In this document: piece by piece, positions 25,758 to 32,777 of the stretch
How the letters are laid out: each line of letters opens with the position of its first letter
How positions within the stretch are numbered: position 1 is the first letter of the stretch
Position numbers and translations under genes: made by a program
NCBI RefSeq assembly: GCF_003710935.1
Contig: NZ_RHHS01000060.1
Coordinates: forward strand, 1-34,118
Direction: 5' to 3'
Origin: Brevibacillus gelatini
GTDB lineage: Bacteria > Bacillota > Bacilli > Brevibacillales > Brevibacillaceae
DNA: 34,118 nucleotides
Notes under the pieces: generated by a model
Told to the model about the DNA's origin: nothing
The model's database searches: none
Seen by the model: the letters and a program-made list of their open reading frames with translations, nothing else

Positions 25758-28748
25758 CTATTTTTGTTTCGCGCCGACAAGCTCGCGACTCGCGACAACT
25801 AACTGGCGGGAAAAGCTGCTCAATTTTTCACGCGTCTCCTCCAGTTCGCGCTCTGGCAACGACATCTCGACCACCCCGGCACCTGCGTGCAGCCACGCGC
25901 TGCCGTCTTTTTGGTAGATTGTCCGCAGCACGAGCGCCGCGTCCATCGCTCCGCTCTTGTCGTACGTCATGACGCACCCGCTGTACAGATTGCGCGGTGT
26001 GCTCTCCAGCCTGCCGATCGCATCGATCGACTCTTTTTTCGGGATACCCGAAGCCGTTACCGCAGGGAACAAAGCCCGAAACGCATGCCATGAGTTGCAC
26101 TCCGGCTTGAGCTTGCCTTTCAGCTTGGAGGCGATGTGCTGTACGGTGCCTCTGCTTGCGACCGTCATGAAGTCAGTGAGCATGATCGACGAAGCATCGC
26201 AGACGCTCCGCAGCTCTTCAAACGCCAGCTTGACGGAAACTGCATGCTCGGCAATTTCCTTAGGATCGTTCAGCAGCTCTTTTTTCAGCCTTTCACTTTC
26301 TGCTTCGCTCATCCCTTTGGAACGCGTGCCTGCCAGCGGATACGTGCTGACCCAGCCTTCGCTGTCTACCTCTACAACCGTTTCCGGACTGAAGCCTGCT
26401 GCGTTCATGCCTTCCAGGGAAAGCAGGAAGGAGCGCGCTGGTGTATTGACTCTGCGACCTGCGAGATAGCTCGCCGCCATATCCAGCTCCTCGTGTAGCG
26501 GAATTTTTCTGGACAAAATGACCTTGTGGTACTTGCGCTCGGTAATTTCGCGCACCGCTTCTGCTACGCCCTGCTTGTACGACTCGGCATCGTGCGTATC
26601 CGCCTGGGGAACAGCCAGCTTTTCCTGCTTTGCCCTTTGCTCGACGCTGCTTTGCTGCGCACGTATGTCGGCAAACACTTGCTGCAAAAGCTGTCCAACC
26701 TGACGGCTATGCTCCTCTGTCAGCGTCCGCAGCAGCACCTCGCCCTTGCAGAAGCGCACCTCGACCTCCGGGATGAACAGCTTGAGCAGATTCGGATCTT
26801 CGTTTCGCTGCGGCAGTCCGTTATAGTAGCGAGCCATGCCAAAGTTCACGGTTCCGTATGCGCGCCAGTCGGCAATCGGCACCGTGGCAAACGCCCGGTT
26901 GAGCGTCTCGCTCAGTTCATTGTTTTCGTATGTGAATGTTTCGCCGTCGAAGGACAGCTTCGTCTGCTGCGCATCTACGGTAGCCAAGGCATGAATGCCA
27001 AGCCCGATGGACAGCTCCTCTCCGTTTTCGTAGAGTACGTAGTTTTCAAACTGTCCGCGCTCGACAATTTCCGTCGCCGCCAGATGGACGTCTCCCGCAA
27101 AAGCAAACGTTTCTTCCCGGTATGAAGTGATTGGCGCAGCGGCCTTTTCCTGTTTTGCCATAGCCATCTCCTTGAGCTTGTTTTTGTTGACTTTTCCAAC
27201 GCTGGTCAGCGGCCAACTGCGAACAAGCTCCAGTTGGTCCGGCATTTTATAGCGGGCAACCCCTTTCTCCTGGAAAAAGGTGTGAATGTCTGCAAGGGTA
27301 AGCCCCGGATTGTCCGAGATCACGCACGCGCAGCTTTTCTGGCCTAGCACTGGGTCAGGCAGTGTGATCACCGCTGCATCCTGGATGTCCGGGTGCATGC
27401 GCAAATACGACTCGATCTCCGCTGGCATAATTTTTTCACCTGCGCGGTTAATCATCTCCTTGATCCGCCCGCCTACCTGGATGTTGCCTTCTGGCGTTAT
27501 CCGCGCTTTGTCCCCGGAACGGTAAAAGCCGTCAGGAGTGAAGCTCACGCGATTTTGCTCCGGCGCCAGGTAATAGCCGCGAATCGTGTACGGCCCGCGG
27601 ACAATCAGCTCTCCGTACTCGCCCGGCTCCACATCGTTCAGGTTCTCATCGACAATCCGCACCTCGTCCGCCTCGGAAATCGGACGCCCCTGGCTCGTGA
27701 TGATGACTTCATCCGGATCGTCCAGCGACGTGCAGCAGATCAAGCCTTCCGCCATTCCGAACACCTGCTGGAGCTGGCATGTCCATTCGCGCATGATGCG
27801 GTCAGCTACCTTGTCGTCGAGCATCGAGCCGCCTACCTGCAACACTTGCAGGCTGGACAGGTCGCTTTCTGTATCCCATTCCCGTGCCTCCAGCCAGACG
27901 TTGACAAGTGCTGGAACCAAAGCCGTAATCGTCACTTTTTCTTTTTCGATCAGCGGAAACGCTTCGTCGCAGCTTGTCGTTTTACACAAGACGACCTTGC
28001 CTCCTGCTGAAAACGTGCCGAGAATGCCTGGGCAGCAGAGCGGAAAATTGTGCGCAATCGGCAGTACGGCGAGGTAGACGCTTTGCTCTGTCAGTTTGCA
28101 GCGGGTGGCCGCCGCTCTGGCATTGTAGGCGTAATCGGCGTGCGTCCGCGGAATCAGCTTAGGCGTGCCGGTCGTTCCACCGGACAAAAGCAACAGCGCC
28201 GTGTCCGTGTATGTCGGGCCTTCCAGCTCCATCTTCGGCCCGCTGATCGTAGCCAGATTCGTGCCGATGCTGCTTTCTCCGTCCGTGCAGACGAACTTGA
28301 CGCATGTATGCTTTTTCACCAAATGTTCCGCCAACTTGGTGTAGTCATATCCTAAAAATGTCGTCGGAATCATATAGGCAACGGGCTTGGCAAGCGAAAA
28401 AATTCCGTCCAGTTCCGCTTCCCTGTGTGCAGGCAAGACAAGAATCGGCACAGCGCCGATGCGAAACAGGGCAAAGCATGTCAGGACAAAAGAAATCCGG
28501 TTTGGAAGCTGGACCGCGACTTTGTCGCCTTTGCGAATCCCCATCCGGTAAAAGCCGGAGGCAAGCGTATCCACCTTGCTATCCAGCTTGCGGTAGGTCA
28601 TTTTCTCCTCTTCCTCGACCAAAGCAACTTTGTCCTGGTACTTGTCAGCCCACCTTCGCAACTGCTCCCCAAGGGTAAACGGCTCCCAATACCCGCGTTG
28701 TTCATAAGTTTTGGCTGCTTGCTCAAACCATTCCATGCTCGGTCTCAT
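25758..28748 (-). CDS. Salicylate-AMP ligase fused to salicylate synthase
   Basis: 996 residues in one uninterrupted frame. Residues 1 to about 540 are an aryl-acid adenylating enzyme of the DhbE/YbtE/PchD/MbtA class: LSGGTTGTPKLIPRTH, YRSGDKARITPEGNIQ, and catalytic lysine near TSVGKVNKNKL. The pocket segment AHNFPLCCPG has Cys where DHB-activating DhbE has Ser240, a substitution linked to salicylate specificity. Residues from about 560 to 990 are a chorismate-utilising enzyme. It has KYHKVILSRKIPL, FSPETVVEV, PLAGTRSKG, LFPAVTASGIPK and PRNLYSGCV, which point to a salicylate synthase (MbtI/Irp9/YbtS type) making salicylate directly from chorismate. These two activities are separate proteins in yersiniabactin and mycobactin systems. 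First gene of the Fur-controlled operon; ATG 28748 follows GGGGAGG. The next gene starts 30 bp downstream. Confidence 0.94.
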   Translation of the reverse strand: MRPSMEWFEQAAKTYEQRGYWEPFTLGEQLRRWADKYQDKVALVEEEEKMTYRKLDSKVDTLASGFYRMGIRKGDKVAVQLPNRISFVLTCFALFRIGAVPILVLPAHREAELDGIFSLAKPVAYMIPTTFLGYDYTKLAEHLVKKHTCVKFVCTDGESSIGTNLATISGPKMELEGPTYTDTALLLLSGGTTGTPKLIPRTHADYAYNARAAATRCKLTEQSVYLAVLPIAHNFPLCCPGILGTFSAGGKVVLCKTTSCDEAFPLIEKEKVTITALVPALVNVWLEAREWDTESDLSSLQVLQVGGSMLDDKVADRIMREWTCQLQQVFGMAEGLICCTSLDDPDEVIITSQGRPISEADEVRIVDENLNDVEPGEYGELIVRGPYTIRGYYLAPEQNRVSFTPDGFYRSGDKARITPEGNIQVGGRIKEMINRAGEKIMPAEIESYLRMHPDIQDAAVITLPDPVLGQKSCACVISDNPGLTLADIHTFFQEKGVARYKMPDQLELVRSWPLTSVGKVNKNKLKEMAMAKQEKAAAPITSYREETFAFAGDVHLAATEIVERGQFENYVLYENGEELSIGLGIHALATVDAQQTKLSFDGETFTYENNELSETLNRAFATVPIADWRAYGTVNFGMARYYNGLPQRNEDPNLLKLFIPEVEVRFCKGEVLLRTLTEEHSRQVGQLLQQVFADIRAQQSSVEQRAKQEKLAVPQADTHDAESYKQGVAEAVREITERKYHKVILSRKIPLHEELDMAASYLAGRRVNTPARSFLLSLEGMNAAGFSPETVVEVDSEGWVSTYPLAGTRSKGMSEAESERLKKELLNDPKEIAEHAVSVKLAFEELRSVCDASSIMLTDFMTVASRGTVQHIASKLKGKLKPECNSWHAFRALFPAVTASGIPKKESIDAIGRLESTPRNLYSGCVMTYDKSGAMDAALVLRTIYQKDGSAWLHAGAGVVEMSLPERELEETREKLSSFSRQLVVASRELVGAKQK

Positions 28749-28845
28749 TCGTTCCTCCCCCAAAAGTAGCTACGGGCGCATTCGTATACCCTAAGCTGAA
28801 TGATGCCAACTGCGCTGAAGCTCATGCTGGTTTGTCTACCAACCA

Positions 28846-28874
28846 AAATATTGATACTGATTCTCATTGTCAAT
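28846..28874 (-). promoter_or_regulatory. Fur-regulated sigma-A promoter of the siderophore operon
   Basis: On the minus strand -35 TTGACA (28869-28874) and -10 TATTTT (28846-28851) are 17 bp apart, about 100 bp ahead of the first start codon. A Fur box, GATACTGATTCTCATTGTC at 28854-28872 (plus-strand reading, 15 of 19 matches to GATAATGATAATCATTATC), covers the spacer and part of the -35. Holo-Fur binding here would block RNA polymerase, giving iron repression of the whole operon. The rest of 28749-29051 shows no gene. Confidence 0.88.
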
Positions 28875-29051
28875 TCCTTATGCCAGCTAATTTTTCTACA
28901 TTTTAGGAAATTCCGGCGCGTTTTCTTCCATTTTCTCTCTATTTCTTCGTTTATCGACAAGCGATTACCATATTCTTACACGTTTATGTGCCTGTTTTTA
29001 AAACCAAGGAAGTTTATATGTATAATAGAAGATTCTCGTCAAAAGCAGGAT

Positions 29052-29442
29052 TTATCCAAGCTCAAATGCGATGGCCCCCACATAATCCGCCGCTGGCACA
29101 AACCTCAAAATTGCCCATTTATCCCAGCCTGGACCGTCTCCCCGCACCTGAAAAAAGTCCTCCTTCTCGTTCGCTGTCAGGCAAAAGGAATGCAGCGGGC
29201 GGGACACGCCCTCCCCTGTCGCTTTGACAAACGCTTCCTTTCGCGTCCAGCAATCAAAAAAGGCGCGTTATTGCTCCGCATTCGAAAACCGCGCGCAGCC
29301 AGGATGAAAATACCGCGCAAGCTCAGGCCATTCAGGAAGAGGCAAGCCTGTCGTTTCCATCAGCTCGGCGACGCCCCACTCCGCCGTTTTTCCTTTTGGC
29401 AAAAAGAGGGCCGAGGCTTTCTGCCCCGCCCCCTCCCTGTCC
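29052..29442 (-). pseudogene. Remnant of an Sfp-type 4'-phosphopantetheinyl transferase
   Basis: Reading leftward immediately after the type II thioesterase stop, one frame encodes PPTase-like sequence. It contains LPEWPELARYF, then FFDCWTRKEAFVKATGEGVSR (the W-x-x-KEA-x-x-K motif, 29190-29261), then LHSFCLT and a C-terminal AILRF...YVGAIAFELG, stopping at 29052. The frame is broken by an in-frame TAA at 29268-29270, between FSNAEQ and RAFFDC. The N-terminal half is missing and the expected GxDxE magnesium motif is not intact (WGVAELME). An intact enzyme is about 220-240 residues; about 130 are recognisable here. It is a decayed gene that once sat in the thioesterase transcript. NRPS carrier activation must depend on another PPTase. 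Confidence 0.75.
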
Positions 29443-30225
29443 TCATGACTGCTCCCCGGCACTCGCCGCCGCTTCCAGTTGTTCTGCAACAATCGCAAAG
29501 ACCAGACGCAGCAGTTGCTCCCGGTTGCTGTTCAGGAAAAAATGCTCTCCCTCTATCATGTCTAGCGTAAAGGAGCCGCGTGTATGTCTCGCCCAGGCTG
29601 CCATTTCCTCCTCGCTCGCCTCCGGATCACGAGTTCCGCAAAAGGCGGAAATCGGGCATTCCAGCAGTTCCTCCTCCGTGAACCGATACGTGTCGTCGAG
29701 CGTAAAGTCCGCGCGCAAAAGCGGCATGAACAGATTCATCAGCTCCTTGCTTTGCAAGATCGCCTCAGGCGTACCGGAAAAACGCCGCAGCTCCCTGACA
29801 AACTCTTCCTCCGGCAAATGATACAGCGGTCTTGGCTCTGGAATGTGTGGAGCGCGACCGGCAGCGACCAGGAGGCCACACGGGGCGAGCTGCCATTTTC
29901 GGCGAACGGCTCTCGCCAGTTCAAACGCGATTTTTGTGCCGAGACTATAGCCGAAAAACAGAAACGGACGATCCAGATACGGGTGAATGGCCTCGCAAAT
30001 CTTTTCGATCAGCACATCCATATCCCGTATAGCCGACTCCATCAGTCTGTTTTCCCTGCCCGGAAGCTGGATCGGGTACACGCCCGCCCCCGCTGGCATC
30101 TCTTCGCTCCAGCCTCTGTAAATCGAAGCGCCACCCCCGGCAAAAGGGAAGCAAAACAAGCGGATTTTATCTGCCGGATCAGGCTTTGCCAGCAGCCAAC
30201 GTTCCGCCGGTTTGAGCGTTTGCAT
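29443..30225 (-). CDS. Type II thioesterase (NRPS editing hydrolase)
   Basis: The 260-residue alpha/beta hydrolase belongs to the GrsT/YbtT family. It hydrolyses wrong or stalled acyl groups from carrier proteins and so keeps NRPS lines running. LFCFPFAGGGASIYRGW forms the oxyanion-side motif, GYSLGT carries the catalytic serine, GTRDPEAS holds the likely acidic residue, and GEHFFLN the catalytic histidine. The start at ATG 30225 follows GGAGG by about 8 bp; an in-frame ATG at 30240 overlaps that Shine-Dalgarno and is rejected. It is transcribed in the same direction as the siderophore operon but from its own Fur-associated region, and the PPTase remnant follows directly. Confidence 0.93.
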   Translation of the reverse strand: MQTLKPAERWLLAKPDPADKIRLFCFPFAGGGASIYRGWSEEMPAGAGVYPIQLPGRENRLMESAIRDMDVLIEKICEAIHPYLDRPFLFFGYSLGTKIAFELARAVRRKWQLAPCGLLVAAGRAPHIPEPRPLYHLPEEEFVRELRRFSGTPEAILQSKELMNLFMPLLRADFTLDDTYRFTEEELLECPISAFCGTRDPEASEEEMAAWARHTRGSFTLDMIEGEHFFLNSNREQLLRLVFAIVAEQLEAAASAGEQS

Positions 30226-30328
30226 TGTCAATTCCTCCATTTGCTTGCAGAGAACGGTCAGCAGCTATGTGTGGGTACACTTGGTAACTTGCCAGAACCG
30301 CCTCTTTCTTTTTGATTGGTCAATAGAC

Positions 30329-30347
30329 GATAATGATTATCATATTC
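30329..30347 (-). promoter_or_regulatory. Fur box upstream of the type II thioesterase gene
   Basis: GATAATGATTATCATATTC matches the 19-bp Fur consensus at 16 positions and has a perfect ATGATTATCAT core palindrome. It lies about 104 bp upstream of the thioesterase start. A plausible minus-strand promoter overlaps it (TTGTAT at about 30359-30364, GATAAT near 30335-30340, 18-bp spacer), but the hexamers are weak. Confidence 0.8.
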
Positions 30348-30584
30348 AGCCAAAAAATTATACAATCTCTGTTAACCTGAATTTTCCCCCTATTCGCGCT
30401 GTGTTTCTCCTTCATGCTCACGCTTAGTCATTTTTTTACATATCCTGAATGAATTTGTCTCTATTTCCTTTTCAAAGCGGTCGGAAAAAGGTGATCCAGG
30501 AAGAAAGAAGGCAAAAAAAGGAGATATTTGGAGATTTCCGAGAGTTTTGTCCCGAAATATGGAAATTTTAGCTTTCTTTTTACT

Positions 30585-30613
30585 TTGACAACGATTATCA
30601 TTATCAATATCTT
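30585..30613 (+). promoter_or_regulatory. Fur-regulated sigma-A promoter of the MptD gene
   Basis: TTGACA at 30585-30590 and TATCTT at 30608-30613 are 17 bp apart on the plus strand. The Fur box GACAACGATTATCATTATC (30587-30605) matches the consensus at 16 of 19 positions and overlaps the -35 and spacer. This places the MptD gene in the same iron regulon as the siderophore genes. Confidence 0.85.
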
Positions 30614-30803
30614 GTACTTATTCTTGCTTTCTTGCTTTTTGCTGCTGTGACCTGGCTACAACTCTTCATAACAACTTGAACTCGCTGTAAGGGATTTCAG
30701 AAATAGGAGCACGGCAAAAAGGAGGGAGGGAGAGGACCGGTTGCTCTCATCCGTCTGGTCAAACACCGGCGGACACTATTTTGGAGAAGAGGAAGGATGC
30801 TAT

Positions 30804-31436
30804 ATGCAAGCACAAACGCTGGCTGTCCCAAGCAGATGGACCATGCGCGATTTTATTACCTTGGCGATTTTCAACGTCATCATGCTCATCATCATGACGT
30901 TTTGCCCCGCTGTATCGATTGTGTCTCCCCTTTTGGTCGGGGGCGTCACCGGGCTGCTAAACGGCCCGTTTTACATGGTCATGTCGGGGAAAATTCGCAA
31001 GCGAGGCACTTTGTTTCTCACTGCCATCATAACCGGGCTGTACTTCGTCGGCTTCGGCTACGCCAACTATTTGCTGACGCTCGCTGTCATCGGGCTCATC
31101 GGCGAGCTGATCCTCTGGGGCAAAGACGCGTACTCAAACTCGATTCGCAACGCCATCGCTTATGCCGTGCTATACGTAGGCTATACGCTATGCGGGGTCG
31201 TTCCGCTCATTTTCTTCCGGGAGTCGTACATGGCTACCCTGGAAAAAGGCTATACCCCTGAACAAATCGCCGACATGCTCTACTATTTCGACACGCCCAG
31301 CATGATCCTGCTCATGTGCGCCATTTCTGCTGCTGGCGGACTGCTCGGTGCTTATTTTGGCCATTTGATGTTGAAAAAGCATGTGAAAAAGGCGAAGCTA
31401 TTGGACTGTCAACACCAAACTAGACAGATTCCTTAA
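30804..31436 (+). CDS. MptD/Trep_Strep-family membrane protein, putative ECF transporter S component (3' end altered by IS)
   Basis: The 210-residue product has about five or six hydrophobic helices: around FITLAIFNVIMLIIMTF, VSPLLVGGVTGLLNGPFYMVM, GTLFLTAIITGLYFVGF, LLTLAVIGLIGELILW, AIAYAVLYVGYTLCGVVPLIFF and ILLMCAISAAGGLLGAYFG. The pattern matches MptD-type substrate-binding (S) proteins of energy-coupling factor transporters, which bind a small molecule and need a T protein and ATPases. ATG 30804 follows AGGAAGG; a TTG at 30741 with a strong Shine-Dalgarno is an alternative. The last 11 or so codons after about 31401 (DCQHQTRQIP) are read from the inserted IS element, so the native C-terminus has been replaced. 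T and A subunit genes that would be expected downstream are absent here. Confidence 0.78.
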   Translation: MQAQTLAVPSRWTMRDFITLAIFNVIMLIIMTFCPAVSIVSPLLVGGVTGLLNGPFYMVMSGKIRKRGTLFLTAIITGLYFVGFGYANYLLTLAVIGLIGELILWGKDAYSNSIRNAIAYAVLYVGYTLCGVVPLIFFRESYMATLEKGYTPEQIADMLYYFDTPSMILLMCAISAAGGLLGAYFGHLMLKKHVKKAKLLDCQHQTRQIP

Positions 31437-32256
31437 GTGCCTCCTGTTTGTAAACAAGTGGACTTAAATAGCCCAATGTTGAGTGAATCCTTGTTTCGTT
31501 AAACCATTTCACATATGCCCCTAATTCTTGCTTCAACTGGGGAAGTGATTCAAACCGTCGATTCTTTACAAACTCCGTTTTGATCAGCTTGAAAGTTGCC
31601 TCTGCTACAGCATTATCATATGGACAGCCTTTCATGCTTAAAGATCGCTTGATGTTGAATGTACGGATGACATCACCAATCGTACGATTGGCGAACTCGC
31701 TACCGCGATCGGTGTGAAAAAGCTGAATCTGACGCAAATCTCCTTTTACACTTGCAAAAGCTCGGTATACGAGCGCGGCATCTTTATTGGGTCCACAACT
31801 ATACCCAATAATCTCCCGATTGAATAAGTCCACAAGCAAACAGATATAGTGCCATTTGTTTGCGACTCGAACATACGTCAAATCGCTCACAACTGCTTCT
31901 AGTGGTTCATCTTTTGTAAACTCTCGGTTTAGTTCATTTTGGATGGCCGAATCATTACAAGGAGACTTCTGCGGCTTATACTGTGCAATCGTATACGCCG
32001 ATACAAGGCCGTTCTTCTTCATCAAACGTCCAATACGTCGTCTGGAAACAGTCTTTCCCTCTTTTTGCAGAATTGCTTTGATCTTTCTTGTTCCATAGAC
32101 GCGCTGATTCTCTTCGAAAATACGAATGATCGCCTGTTCCACCTCATCTTCACTAGATGAATGCTGACTATTTTCGTAATAGTAAGTACTCCGATTCACC
32201 TGGAGAATGGTACACATGGCAGACACAGAGTACTTATGTGCATTTTGCCGGATCAC
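31420..32256 (-). CDS. IS3-family transposase OrfB (DDE integrase core)
   Basis: The 278-residue frame has an HTH_21-type segment near the N-terminus (VYGTRKIKAIL, RRRIGRLMKKNGLVSAY). The rve DDE catalytic core follows: the first Asp is in VVSDLTYVRV, the second in FHTDRGSEF, and the Glu in NAVAEATFKLIK. The frame is -1 relative to orfA and is probably expressed mainly as an OrfAB fusion by frameshifting at the AAAA near the orfA stop. The listed GTG start at 32256 may be used only weakly. Both frames look intact, so the element could be active. Confidence 0.93.
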   Translation of the reverse strand: MIRQNAHKYSVSAMCTILQVNRSTYYYENSQHSSSEDEVEQAIIRIFEENQRVYGTRKIKAILQKEGKTVSRRRIGRLMKKNGLVSAYTIAQYKPQKSPCNDSAIQNELNREFTKDEPLEAVVSDLTYVRVANKWHYICLLVDLFNREIIGYSCGPNKDAALVYRAFASVKGDLRQIQLFHTDRGSEFANRTIGDVIRTFNIKRSLSMKGCPYDNAVAEATFKLIKTEFVKNRRFESLPQLKQELGAYVKWFNETRIHSTLGYLSPLVYKQEALKESV

Positions 32257-32258
32257 TG

Positions 32259-32543
32259 TTATTTTCGTCCGAAGATCAGCGCTGCTTGCTTTAAAATATC
32301 GTTTTCCATTTTTAATCGCTGAATTTCTTTGCGTAGCGCAAGGAGTTCATTCTGTTCTTCCGTTCGGTTGTCTTTTTCTTTGAAAGAACCTGTCGTTCTG
32401 CTCTGTTTGACCCAACGGTCAAACGCAGATGCACTCAGATCGTATTCCTTCAAAATATCTGCACGCGTTTTTCCATTCTCGTAGAGTTGAACCATTTGCC
32501 GCTTGAACTCGTCTGTAAATGACCGACGCTCACGTTTCCCCAT
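32259..32543 (-). CDS. IS3-family transposase OrfA (HTH, leucine-zipper type)
   Basis: The 94-residue frame has an HTH_Tnp_1 domain (RRSFTDEFKRQMVQLYENGK, then ILKEYDLSASAFDRWV). A coiled-coil C-terminus follows (ELLALRKEIQRLKMENDILKQAALIF) that multimerises with OrfAB. It ends in KQAALIFGRK, the usual OrfA terminus. The stop is TAA directly after CGA AAA, where a -1 slip enters orfB. Confidence 0.92.
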   Translation of the reverse strand: MGKRERRSFTDEFKRQMVQLYENGKTRADILKEYDLSASAFDRWVKQSRTTGSFKEKDNRTEEQNELLALRKEIQRLKMENDILKQAALIFGRK

Positions 32544-32605
32544 GACATTCTCCCCGTTCTGTATCGATTTGCTTTCAATCTACTAGACCTTAAGAGAATT
32601 GTCCA

Positions 32606-32747
32606 ATTCAATGTAGCCGATCCATATATTGATAGTAGCGGGGTAAATGACTATCGTTGCCACAGAAAAACACCTCCAAGGTTGGCTCCTTATCTTAGCA
32701 TTTCCTTGAAGGCCTTTTGATTTGTCTTACTTTATAGGGTCAGTCCA
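32606..32747 (-). mobile_element. Remnant of a second IS-like terminus
   Basis: Read on the minus strand from 32747, TGGACTGACCCTATAAAG followed by TAAGACAAATC resembles the end of the adjacent IS3 element (TGGACTGTC, with CTAGACA at the same distance). It is not its partner end. The roughly 140 bp up to the intact element show no transposase frame. It may be a leftover of a related IS that was truncated when the intact one arrived or recombined. Confidence 0.4.
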
Positions 32748-32777
32748 CGAGCACTAGATCAAGGTTTTAAAACTACT

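Larger units (their letters stand above)
30226..30803. other. Divergent intergenic region with two Fur boxes and a long MptD leader
   Basis: This 578-bp stretch separates the leftward thioesterase gene from the rightward MptD gene. It is clearly AT-richer than its surroundings and holds two separate Fur boxes 258 bp apart (listed separately). The rightward transcript would have a leader of about 185 nt. That leader contains a strong purine-rich Shine-Dalgarno-like run at 30716-30735 before a TTG at 30741 in frame with MptD. I see no RNA gene or credible extra ORF. Confidence 0.6.
31402..32605 (-). mobile_element. IS3-family insertion sequence, about 1.2 kb
   Basis: Two overlapping transposase frames (orfA 32259-32543, orfB 31420-32256) are bounded by imperfect inverted ends. 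One begins TGGACTGTCAACACC at 31402. The other, read from the minus strand at 32605, begins TGGACAATTCTCTTAAG. Both ends share TGGAC at the tip and CTAG followed by AGATT about 20-29 bases in. The distances of orfA and orfB from the ends are normal for the family. The flanks (GCTAT on the left, TTCAATG on the right) show no 3-5 bp target duplication. Confidence 0.85.

Noticed and set aside
29268..29498. A 76-codon minus-strand ORF as an independent small gene
   Set aside because: Its start lies inside the thioesterase gene and its second half is PPTase-like sequence that continues beyond the stop in the same frame; it is better explained as part of a PPTase remnant.
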